From Maribacter sp. (GTDB lineage Bacteria; Bacteroidota; Bacteroidia; Flavobacteriales; Flavobacteriaceae): a stretch of 12,983 nt of DNA. Positions 6,168 through 12,983 of the stretch are shown piece after piece (the first letter of the stretch is position 1; the number at the start of each line of letters is the position of its first letter). The translations under genes and the position numbers were made by a program. The stretch is taken from positions 1-12,983 of the forward strand of contig QILY01000184.1 in NCBI GenBank assembly GCA_003232155.1, read 5' to 3'. The notes under the pieces are model-generated. The model ran no database searches. It worked only from the letters and a program-made list of their open reading frames with translations, and was not told the origin of the DNA.

Positions 6168-9017
6168 TTAAAACCATTTTCTTGTAAATAACCTAGTAAG
6201 GGTTCTAATGTTGGCGGTTATAACAAAACGAATTCTCTCATCGTAATTGGGTTGCGCAATTTCCCATCCATTATTTGAATATAAGGGGAAATACAATTCA
6301 AAATAATCGGTTACCAGATTTAAACGAACGCCCGAATCATAAACAAACTTACCTCTTACCCCTTTGTTTTTTACATAACCAATATCACCATAGAGTTCTA
6401 CCCATTTCCATAAATTAGTGCTGGCGTTTGCGGTAGCTAACCAATCATTTGAAAAGCGATATTGCTCGTCAAGAACTGATTTAAAAGCACCTTCAGCAAC
6501 AATAAATTGCTGGCTAAAGATTCCTGAATCTTCAGAACGTGCTAAATAATTGTAATCGAAAAGATAATCGGTAGGGCGGTCCAAAGCAAAATCAAAGAAG
6601 CCATTGTCTGTGTTATTTCTTAAAAATTTACCAGCATAGAACCTTAAGTTTAACTGACGGTTACTTTCAAAAAGCCGCCTATATCTATACTCAAAAGATA
6701 TTTTGGTAAACTGACTTGCTTGTTGAAAATCTGCAACCCAGAATTTATAGTTGATAATATTATTGTCAACATTAATATAACGAGCGTTGAAGACACTATA
6801 GTCAGGTGTATTAGGATTGTTTCTTAAATCGGAAAGACTTTCATCAAAATCTCTAAAAATATTTATATATCGAAACGATAGCGCCTGTCTTTTATTCGAA
6901 ATAAGATCATCTGGTCGCCACCCAAGACTAAAAGAAGGTGTAAAACTTGTAACCCTTGAGTTTACATTGAAATGCGAAGTAGAGCCTCGAAGTCCGTAAT
7001 TAAGAACAGAGAGTCCTGATTTTTTTAGGTATTGTCTATATGTAAATTTACCAGAACCTGTAAATGCTTTTTCTCGAAATGAATAGGAAGGCGCAAAATC
7101 AAAAACGAACGGTCGCTCCAAAAATGTTTTATTGTACAGGCGCAAACCTGGAGTCCACCCATCATAGACATTGAAATTGACAACAGGCACATAAAAAACC
7201 TGATTGTAATACGGGTTTTCAGCATCTCTGAAAAAAGTGAACTTTAATTTTTTGTTTCCTGAAAATAAACCGCCCAAAGATTTCCAATTATCCCTTTCAT
7301 TGAATTCTGGAATTTTATGGTCATAGTTTAAAACTAATCTTTGCTCTTCATTTCTAGGAATAGTAAATGTTTTCTCTGATTCTATATTTGAAAACCAATA
7401 CTTAGATGTTACCTTACCCTTTTTTAACCCAAAAAGCGATATAGGCACATTTGTTCCCGTTTTATTCTTTAGGGTTATGGTCAATGAATCTTTACTCTTA
7501 ACTACTTTTTTTATTTTAAAGTCAATTTTCTTATCTGTAGAAACATAGTCACTAAAAAACCAGTCAATATTGGTGTCAGATGCTCTTTTTAGTATAGATT
7601 TAAAATCTAAAACCCGAACCTGATTCAATTGATAATGTTTGTAGAATGTTTTTATACTCTTATCAACCTTGTCTTTGCCTATATAGCTAGATAAATAGGC
7701 TAACCCTAGACCGGCTTTGTACTTGTTCGCTATTTTCTGGTTGAACCATACTAAAGAATCGTTAGAAGTTTCAAGGGGCTGGTCTAAATTTTTTCTTGCC
7801 ATGAGTATGTGTAAAAAAGAATATTGCTCATTAAACCCCATTCTAGCTAGCTTAAAACTTCTAATACCCCATATTTTTGATAGTTTCCCCAAAAGTTTTT
7901 GGTCAGGATAAAATTCATCTACATAGGCAATCATTAAATAATTTGCTATAGCATCGGTCAACCATTGTTCTTTTCTAGGGTTTATATAAATAGTCTCCTC
8001 TAGAATATTTATCAAGGCCGTTTTTAAGAGTTTCATTTCAAATTGAAATTGCTTTTCATAGGGTCTTATAAAAGAGGGGAGTTGATTTATACCATAAAGC
8101 GGATTTTTATTATAATCAATTTCACTTACCAGTAGCTGCGAATGCGGGTACTCGCCCAAATTATCACGAATGAACTTGGCAACTTTGTTTATAGATATTC
8201 CTTTTGATATTTCATCATATTTTGATGAATTGAGATCTGTTACCACAACCATGTCAGGAGTAATATGGGTAACGAATTTTTTTTCAGGGCTTAATACAAT
8301 TTCGCAACTTTTTTGCTGAATTCCTTCTAATTGAACTTGTTGTCTGTTCGGGAATTCAGAACTGCCGAGCACTCTATAATTTGTTGCTAAATACAGATTA
8401 CTAGGGCAAACAAAATTGATGGTGGTCTGTGTAATACCAGTATAAAGATCTTCCAAATTTTTGTTGGAGTACAAATGCCATTTACCATCAAAAACAGCTG
8501 GAGTTAAGTACCAATCTTTTAAATAGTACTCATTTTTATTACTGTAACCGTATGAGGTGAATTTTTTTGATGGTAACTTCACATCATACGTAATAAATAT
8601 TTTCACAGATTCATTTGGGGCAAGAGGTTTGTTCAATGTTAATTTTATAATGTCTTTGCCCGAAGTACGCACCCAGTGCATACCCCTGTAATCATCATCA
8701 ACCACACTCATAATATCAGTGGCTCCCCGCTCACTTTTCTTAGCGAGGTGCAAGCTTCTTTTGAACTCATCGGCAAAACGTATGGCCAGCCCAGTTTTCT
8801 TGTCAGAATATGCGTGTGCCCAATCATTAAAATACAATTTTTTCAGCGTTACATCTGATGAATTTTTATAGATGAATTCTTGCTGAATATTAATAACCTT
8901 GGTATCTGCATTTAAATTTGCTGTTATCGCATTCGTATGCTGGGCTATGGATTTATGTATACTCAGTACAAAAAACAATAGACTTATAATGCCGTATATG
9001 TAGAATTTATTTTTCAA
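6168..9017 (-). CDS. Secreted M1-peptidase-like protein lacking zinc ligands, with C-terminal outer-membrane barrel-like domain
   Basis: A 949-residue envelope protein of unknown role. It begins with a signal peptide (1-25, cleavage likely at SIA|QHT). A peptidase-M1/gluzincin-like region follows: YGINQLPSF (308-316) stands where the GxMEN exopeptidase loop would be, WLTDAIANY (352-360) matches the usual WLDEGxAxY, and NKYKAGL (431-437) matches the later catalytic-Tyr region. The HExxH position, counted back 23 residues from D355, reads KTALI (332-336), so both His, the Glu and the third ligand (Glu to Asp) are lost. From about 585 to 949 the sequence is rich in alternating aromatic strands and ends in RLFTRKWF, a barrel-type C-terminal Phe. 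The start is TTG, 8 bases after the LOG stop; no ATG is available and the TTG gives a complete signal peptide. Likely an outer-membrane-anchored binding protein rather than a protease. Confidence 0.8.
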   Translation of the reverse strand: MKNKFYIYGIISLLFFVLSIHKSIAQHTNAITANLNADTKVINIQQEFIYKNSSDVTLKKLYFNDWAHAYSDKKTGLAIRFADEFKRSLHLAKKSERGATDIMSVVDDDYRGMHWVRTSGKDIIKLTLNKPLAPNESVKIFITYDVKLPSKKFTSYGYSNKNEYYLKDWYLTPAVFDGKWHLYSNKNLEDLYTGITQTTINFVCPSNLYLATNYRVLGSSEFPNRQQVQLEGIQQKSCEIVLSPEKKFVTHITPDMVVVTDLNSSKYDEISKGISINKVAKFIRDNLGEYPHSQLLVSEIDYNKNPLYGINQLPSFIRPYEKQFQFEMKLLKTALINILEETIYINPRKEQWLTDAIANYLMIAYVDEFYPDQKLLGKLSKIWGIRSFKLARMGFNEQYSFLHILMARKNLDQPLETSNDSLVWFNQKIANKYKAGLGLAYLSSYIGKDKVDKSIKTFYKHYQLNQVRVLDFKSILKRASDTNIDWFFSDYVSTDKKIDFKIKKVVKSKDSLTITLKNKTGTNVPISLFGLKKGKVTSKYWFSNIESEKTFTIPRNEEQRLVLNYDHKIPEFNERDNWKSLGGLFSGNKKLKFTFFRDAENPYYNQVFYVPVVNFNVYDGWTPGLRLYNKTFLERPFVFDFAPSYSFREKAFTGSGKFTYRQYLKKSGLSVLNYGLRGSTSHFNVNSRVTSFTPSFSLGWRPDDLISNKRQALSFRYINIFRDFDESLSDLRNNPNTPDYSVFNARYINVDNNIINYKFWVADFQQASQFTKISFEYRYRRLFESNRQLNLRFYAGKFLRNNTDNGFFDFALDRPTDYLFDYNYLARSEDSGIFSQQFIVAEGAFKSVLDEQYRFSNDWLATANASTNLWKWVELYGDIGYVKNKGVRGKFVYDSGVRLNLVTDYFELYFPLYSNNGWEIAQPNYDERIRFVITANIRTLTRLFTRKWF

Positions 9018-9025
9018 AAAGCGGA

Positions 9026-9712
9026 TTAAAAATTAGGACTAAGAGCGCGTCCTTTATAAAATGAATCGATAATCTCAACTACTTCATCTTCTGTATCAAC
9101 TAATTTGATAAGATCTAAATCATGATCACTTATATTACCAACTTTTAACATGGTTTCTTTTACCCAAAAGAACAAACCTTCCCAAAATTCGGTGCCCACT
9201 AGAATAATGGGGAACTTCTCAATTTTATTGGTCTGTATAAGGGTAATGGCTTCAAAAAGCTCATCCAATGTCCCAAAACCACCTGGCATTACCACAAAAC
9301 CCTGAGAATATTTGACAAACATGACTTTGCGAACAAAAAAGTAATCAAAATCCAAGCTTTTATCACTATCAATAAACGGGTTATCATGTTGCTCAAAAGG
9401 AAGGTCAATGTTTAAACCTACTGAAGTACCACCGGCTAAATGGGCACCTTTATTACCTGCTTCCATAATACCAGGGCCACCACCCGTAATTACGCCGTAA
9501 CCAGCTTCGGCAATACTTTTGGCAATGCTAACAGATAATTCATAGTATTTATCTCCTTCTTTAGTTCTTGCTGACCCAAAAATGGATACGCAAGGCCCAA
9601 TCGTAGACATTTTTTCAAAACCGTTCACAAATTCGCCCATGATTTTGAAAATGGCCCATGAATCATTTGTTTTTAACTCATTCCAACCTTTGTGATGCTG
9701 TTCTTTTCTCAT
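9026..9712 (-). CDS. LOG-family (TIGR00730) nucleoside 5'-monophosphate phosphoribohydrolase
   Basis: Cytosolic Rossmann-fold enzyme of the LOG family, whose members cleave AMP-type or cytokinin nucleotides to free base and ribose 5-phosphate. The 228-residue sequence shows the family motifs clearly: SIFGSART (43-50), GGGPGIMEAGNKGA (77-90), VRK (127-129) and MPGGFGTLDE (142-151) with the catalytic Arg/Glu region. Older annotations call such proteins lysine decarboxylases because of PGGxGTxxE; that is not supported. In a non-plant-associated bacterium a purine-nucleotide salvage or stress role is more likely than cytokinin signalling. It lies 74 bases after uvrA and 8 bases before the barrel-protein gene, so it is probably in one transcript with both. 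A perfect 14-base AT palindrome (9715-9728) sits 2 bases before the ATG. Confidence 0.92.
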   Translation of the reverse strand: MRKEQHHKGWNELKTNDSWAIFKIMGEFVNGFEKMSTIGPCVSIFGSARTKEGDKYYELSVSIAKSIAEAGYGVITGGGPGIMEAGNKGAHLAGGTSVGLNIDLPFEQHDNPFIDSDKSLDFDYFFVRKVMFVKYSQGFVVMPGGFGTLDELFEAITLIQTNKIEKFPIILVGTEFWEGLFFWVKETMLKVGNISDHDLDLIKLVDTEDEVVEIIDSFYKGRALSPNF

Positions 9713-9786
9713 GAATAAAATATTTTATCGTCATTTTCCTGAAGAGGGGGAGTCTTCTTATTTTGTTATTATTTTTAATTAGAAAC
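9713..9786. other. Short uvrA-LOG intergenic spacer with two small dyads
   Basis: It contains the palindrome ATAAAATATTTTAT (9715-9728), directly before the LOG start, and a weak GAAGA/TCTTC stem (9741-9745 with 9753-9757) around a G-rich loop. Neither has a U-tract in the minus direction, and no -7/-33 pair is visible, so read-through from uvrA is the simplest reading. Confidence 0.4.
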
Positions 9787-12621
9787 CTACAATCCTAATT
9801 CCTTCCTCAAAAACTTTGCCGTATAACTTTTTTTGTCCTTACAAATATTTTCAGGAGTACCTTTGGCAACTATTTTACCACCACCACGGCCTCCTTCATA
9901 ACCAATATCAATTATATAATCTGCCATTTTAATGACATCCATATTGTGTTCTATGACCACTATTGTATTTCCTTTGTCCACCAATTTATCCAAAACTTCC
10001 ATTAAAACTCTGATATCTTCAAAGTGGAGTCCGGTAGTAGGTTCGTCCAAGATATAAAAAGTATTTCCTGTATCGCGTTTTGATAGTTCAGTTGCTAATT
10101 TTATTCGCTGTGCTTCCCCGCCTGATAATGTGGTGGATTGTTGCCCTAAAGAAATATAACCTAAACCAACATCTTGAATGGTTTTTAATTTTCTATGGAT
10201 TTTAGGAATCAGTTCAAAAAAACCAACAGCTTCATTAATGGTCATTTCCAATACATCTGATATTGATTTTCCCTTATATCGTATTTCTAAAGTCTCTCTA
10301 TTAAAACGTTTTCCGTTACAAGTTTCACAATTTACATATACATCAGGTAAAAAATTCATTTCAATGACCCTGAGTCCGCCACCTTGACAGGTTTCGCAAC
10401 GCCCTCCTTTTACATTAAAACTAAACCTACCTGGTTTATAGCCCCGAATGGCAGCTTCAGGAGTTTTGGTAAATAAAGACCGTATTTCACTAAAAACCCC
10501 GGTATAGGTTGCCGGATTTGATCTAGGTGTTCGTCCTATAGGAGATTGGTTAATATCAATAACCTTATCAATATGTTCCAAGCCCTTTATTTTTTTATAG
10601 GGCATTGGTTTTTTGACGCCATTGAAATAATGGGCATTCATAATAGGGTAAAGGGTCTCATTGATCAAAGTAGATTTTCCACTGCCCGAAACACCTGTAA
10701 CACCAATCATTTGTCCCAACGGAAATTCAACCGAAACATTTTTTAAGTTATTGCCCGTACAACCAGATAAGGTGATTTTTTTATTATTCCCTTTTCTTCG
10801 TTTTTTTGGTGTCGGAATTTTCTTTTTACCAGTAATATAGTTGGCTGTCAGGGTATTATATTTTATAAGGTCTGCGGGCTTTCCTTCAGAAATAATTTCA
10901 CCTCCATGACGGCCGGCCTTAGGCCCCATGTCAATTACATGGTCTGCACGCTCGATCATATCTCGATCATGTTCTACAACAATAACTGAATTACCAATAT
11001 CCCGTAGCGATTCTAAAGATTTTATCAATCGTTCATTATCACGCTGGTGCAACCCAATACTAGGCTCATCCAATATATAGAGTACACCTACCAATTGTGA
11101 TCCTATTTGGGTCGCCAATCGAATACGTTGTGCTTCACCTCCTGATAATGATTTTGAGCTTCTATTTAGAGAAAGGTAATCTAAACCTACATCCAATAAA
11201 AATTGTATTCTAGTTTTTATCTCTTTTACAACTTCTTCAGCTATTTTGAACTGATTTCCTTTTAGTTTTTTATTTAGATGCTTGAAAAAATCCGCTAACT
11301 CGGCAATATCCATATGTGCCAGTTCAGCAATGTTCTTTTCGTCAATTTTGAAATTGAGTGATTCTTTTCGTAAGCGTGATCCTTCACAAGTGGAACATTC
11401 GATACGGTCCATATATTCTTTTGCCCACCGTTTTAATGAAGTGGATGCAGCCTCGTTAAACTGGTTTTTGATGAAATGCGCTATGCCCTCATAATCTATT
11501 TTATAATTACGCTTAACCCCTAATGCTTTTGATTCTATTTCAAAAGTTTCGCGGCCACCGTTCAATAGAACATCCATCGCCGCTTCTGGAATTTTTTCAA
11601 TGGAATCAGTAAGTTCAAACTCATAGCGTTGGGCAATGGTTTCTATTTGTTTGAAAGCCCAAGACTTTTTGTATTCTCCCAACGGAGCAATACCACCTGC
11701 TGTAATCGATAGTTTTTTGTTTGGAAATATTTTTCGCTCATTTACCTCATATACGTGCCCCAAACCATTACAATAGGGACACATACCTTTGGGTGAATTA
11801 AAAGAAAATGTATTTGGCTCCGGATTCGGATATGAAATACCAGTAGTAGGACACATAAGATCGCGGCTAAAATACCTTGGTTCTACGGCATCTTCTTCTA
11901 AGACCATTAAAACATTATCGCCACTGTACATGGCTGTGTTAATGGTCTCGGTTAAACGCTTATCCAATTCTTCAGTATCGCTTACTTTTATACGGTCGAT
12001 GACAATTTCGATATCATGGGTCTTGTAGCGATCTACTTTCATACCCTTGATAATATCTTTTACTTCACCATCAACACGAACTTTTACAAACCCTTGTTTG
12101 GCAATCTGTTCAAAAAGTTCACGATAATGCCCTTTTCTGGATTTTACTACAGGTGCAAGAATATTTATTTTTTTTTGGTCATAATCAGTTTTAATGAGCT
12201 CTTTTATCTGCACATCACTATAACTGACCATTTTTTCTCCTGAATTGTAACTATAAGCATCACCGGCCCTTGCAAACAATAACCTTAAAAAATCATAGAC
12301 CTCTGTAATGGTTCCTACGGTAGATCGCGGAGATTTTGAGGTTGTTTTTTGTTCTATGGCAATTACGGGGGAAAGTCCGTCAATCTTATCAACATCAGGT
12401 CGTTCCAAACCACCCAAAAACTGTCTTGCATATGCTGAAAATGTTTCAATATACCTACGTTGTCCTTCTGCGTATATAGTGTCAAAGGCAAGAGATGATT
12501 TACCACTACCTGACAAACCGGTGATGACCACCAATTTTTCTCTAGGAATAGTAACATCAATATTTTTGAGGTTATGTACCCTAGCCCCTCTAACTTCTAT
12601 ATTTTCCTCGTAGTTTGACAT
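9787..12621 (-). CDS. uvrA: Excinuclease ABC subunit A
   Basis: Damage-sensing ATPase of nucleotide excision repair; a UvrA dimer loads UvrB onto lesions. The 944-residue length is normal. Walker A1 is GLSGSGKS (35-42), signature 1 LSGGEAQR (492-499) and Walker B1 LYILDEP (514-520). The second half has Walker A2 GVSGSGKS (643-650), signature 2 LSGGEAQR (832-839) and Walker B2 FYILDEP (855-861). The C-terminal zinc finger is intact: C742-x2-C745-x19-C765-x2-C768. A CSTC pair is at 409-412. The first zinc module retains C257, C281 and C284, but the expected second Cys is T260 (CPTTG). Start is an ATG after a T-rich stretch without Shine-Dalgarno. LOG follows downstream after 74 bases; the DUF4130 gene is 122 bases upstream on the same strand. 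Confidence 0.97.
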   Translation of the reverse strand: MSNYEENIEVRGARVHNLKNIDVTIPREKLVVITGLSGSGKSSLAFDTIYAEGQRRYIETFSAYARQFLGGLERPDVDKIDGLSPVIAIEQKTTSKSPRSTVGTITEVYDFLRLLFARAGDAYSYNSGEKMVSYSDVQIKELIKTDYDQKKINILAPVVKSRKGHYRELFEQIAKQGFVKVRVDGEVKDIIKGMKVDRYKTHDIEIVIDRIKVSDTEELDKRLTETINTAMYSGDNVLMVLEEDAVEPRYFSRDLMCPTTGISYPNPEPNTFSFNSPKGMCPYCNGLGHVYEVNERKIFPNKKLSITAGGIAPLGEYKKSWAFKQIETIAQRYEFELTDSIEKIPEAAMDVLLNGGRETFEIESKALGVKRNYKIDYEGIAHFIKNQFNEAASTSLKRWAKEYMDRIECSTCEGSRLRKESLNFKIDEKNIAELAHMDIAELADFFKHLNKKLKGNQFKIAEEVVKEIKTRIQFLLDVGLDYLSLNRSSKSLSGGEAQRIRLATQIGSQLVGVLYILDEPSIGLHQRDNERLIKSLESLRDIGNSVIVVEHDRDMIERADHVIDMGPKAGRHGGEIISEGKPADLIKYNTLTANYITGKKKIPTPKKRRKGNNKKITLSGCTGNNLKNVSVEFPLGQMIGVTGVSGSGKSTLINETLYPIMNAHYFNGVKKPMPYKKIKGLEHIDKVIDINQSPIGRTPRSNPATYTGVFSEIRSLFTKTPEAAIRGYKPGRFSFNVKGGRCETCQGGGLRVIEMNFLPDVYVNCETCNGKRFNRETLEIRYKGKSISDVLEMTINEAVGFFELIPKIHRKLKTIQDVGLGYISLGQQSTTLSGGEAQRIKLATELSKRDTGNTFYILDEPTTGLHFEDIRVLMEVLDKLVDKGNTIVVIEHNMDVIKMADYIIDIGYEGGRGGGKIVAKGTPENICKDKKSYTAKFLRKELGL

Positions 12622-12678
12622 AAAAAATGCAAAGACGGGGGTTCGTTTAATTTTTGTTAATCCATATTGACATTTTAT

Positions 12679-12707
12679 CTTTGATTTTTAATGTAAAAAA
12701 ATCAAAG
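12679..12707. promoter_or_regulatory. Perfect 11-bp inverted repeat upstream of uvrA
   Basis: CTTTGATTTTT (12679-12689) and AAAAATCAAAG (12697-12707) are perfect complements around a 7-base centre, 58 bases before the uvrA ATG and 37 bases after the DUF4130 stop. It could be an operator for uvrA or part of a transcript end for the upstream gene. On the plus strand it overlaps a TATCTTTG box (12676-12683) with a TTG 19 bases earlier (12654-12656). Confidence 0.5.
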
Positions 12708-12723
12708 TAACAGTGTAATTAAC

Positions 12724-12745
12724 AATGAACTCGTTCAAACTTTTT
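12724..12745. repeat. Intergenic motif, copy 2 (TGAACTCGTTCAAACTTTTT)
   Basis: Differs from copy 1 (3094-3115) at one of 22 positions, 9.6 kb away. It overlaps the first bases of the DUF4130 stop codon (12744-12746, minus strand) and lies upstream of uvrA. A paired right arm like that at 3278 is not visible here. Confidence 0.55.
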
Positions 12746-12983
12746 AAACTGCTTTCTTCTCACTCAAATATTTCCAATACCGTTTGGGTACATGCTGGGT
12801 ATGTAGTTTCATATTAATATGGGATATGATATTGGTACTCTTGAAGTAATTGTTCCATAAATCTTGATAATCGTTTTCTTCACCAGAGAACACATCACTT
12901 TTACGAATACTGTTTGTATATATTTTTTTTAGATCCAATGAAATAATTTCTACGGATTCTAAATTATAGTAGATTCCATATTT
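12744..12983 (-). CDS. DUF4130/TIGR03915-type DNA-metabolism protein, C-terminal part only
   Basis: Only the last 79 codons are in the window; the frame is open to the right edge, so the start lies outside. A TTG at 12938 is internal and should not be taken as the start. The visible segment LWNNYFKSTNI ... MKLHTQHVPKRYWKYLSE matches what I know of the DUF4130 C-terminus (LWK.yf.si.I..R.N.klq..hmPkRYW..L.E). Such proteins are annotated as probable DNA-metabolism proteins and, from memory, are often paired with a SplB-like radical-SAM protein and sometimes fused to a uracil-DNA glycosylase domain. The function is not established. Its position just upstream of uvrA agrees with a DNA repair or modification role, but that is inference. 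The stop codon overlaps motif copy 2. Confidence 0.7.
   Translation of the reverse strand, partial: KYGIYYNLESVEIISLDLKKIYTNSIRKSDVFSGEENDYQDLWNNYFKSTNIISHINMKLHTQHVPKRYWKYLSEKKAV

Noticed and set aside
6817..8858. Short plus- and minus-strand frames inside the barrel-protein gene
   Set aside because: All lie within the continuous 949-codon frame that has a signal peptide and domain structure, and none shows domain motifs.
9026..9712. Lysine decarboxylase
   Set aside because: The PGGxGTxxE motif belongs to the LOG phosphoribohydrolase family; the lysine decarboxylase label is an old misannotation.
12308..12613. 101-codon plus-strand frame at the uvrA 5' end
   Set aside because: Antisense to the highly conserved first ATPase domain of UvrA; it has no recognisable motif and is explained by codon bias of the true gene. 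The other plus-strand frames across uvrA (10178-12243) are rejected for the same reason.
12744..12938. Complete 64-residue protein starting at TTG 12938
   Set aside because: The frame stays open to the window edge and the upstream residues continue the same domain, so it is the end of a longer gene.

Overview
The window looks like chromosomal DNA from a marine-type member of the Flavobacteriaceae (phylum Bacteroidota). The reasons are the strong AT bias, the absence of Shine-Dalgarno sequences before any start codon, two candidate promoters of the Bacteroidota TTG / TAnnTTTG type, a signal peptide ending in the typical A|Q junction, a fused alpha-beta E1 dehydrogenase of the Bacteroidota type, and a C-terminal-Phe outer-membrane-barrel protein carrying a peptidase-M1-like domain. 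The genus cannot be fixed from the sequence alone.

Layout. All genes except holA lie on the minus strand, so transcription mostly runs right to left. At the right edge is the C-terminal end of a DUF4130/TIGR03915-type DNA-metabolism protein (12744-12983, truncated by the window). It is followed by uvrA (9787-12621), a LOG-family phosphoribohydrolase (9026-9712) and a secreted M1-like/beta-barrel protein (6168-9017, TTG start). The last three are tightly spaced and probably co-transcribed. A 456-base stretch (5712-6167) with a heptanucleotide tandem array leads to the fused E1 gene (3300-5711). A second, about 500-base gap (2803-3299) holds a 188-bp imperfect palindrome with a nested GC-rich palindrome and a possibly decayed small ORF, then a DoxX-family membrane protein (2425-2802). 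holA (1421-2422, plus strand) runs tail-to-tail into doxX with 2 bases between them, and head-to-head away from a small stand-alone HsdR-N-type nuclease-fold gene (948-1394) with 26 bases between them. That gene leads into a GT2 glycosyltransferase (1-935, TTG start, C-terminus beyond the window).

How the genes fit together. Replication and repair functions recur: holA, the PD-(D/E)XK domain protein, uvrA and the DUF4130 protein. The rest is metabolism and envelope: E1 of a 2-oxoacid dehydrogenase, LOG, DoxX, the glycosyltransferase and the barrel protein. There is no sign of a phage, transposase, CRISPR array, toxin-antitoxin pair or complete restriction system. No rRNA or tRNA gene was recognised.

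The points most worth a second look are these. The M1-like domain has lost all three zinc ligands but sits on an apparent outer-membrane barrel. The E1 alpha thiamine-diphosphate motif shows a reciprocal Asp/Asn swap. A 20-22-base intergenic motif recurs three times, and in one place forms the end of a 188-bp palindrome. The 7-bp tandem array lies upstream of E1. I did not find a convincing new multi-gene system; this is mainly a housekeeping region with interesting intergenic elements.
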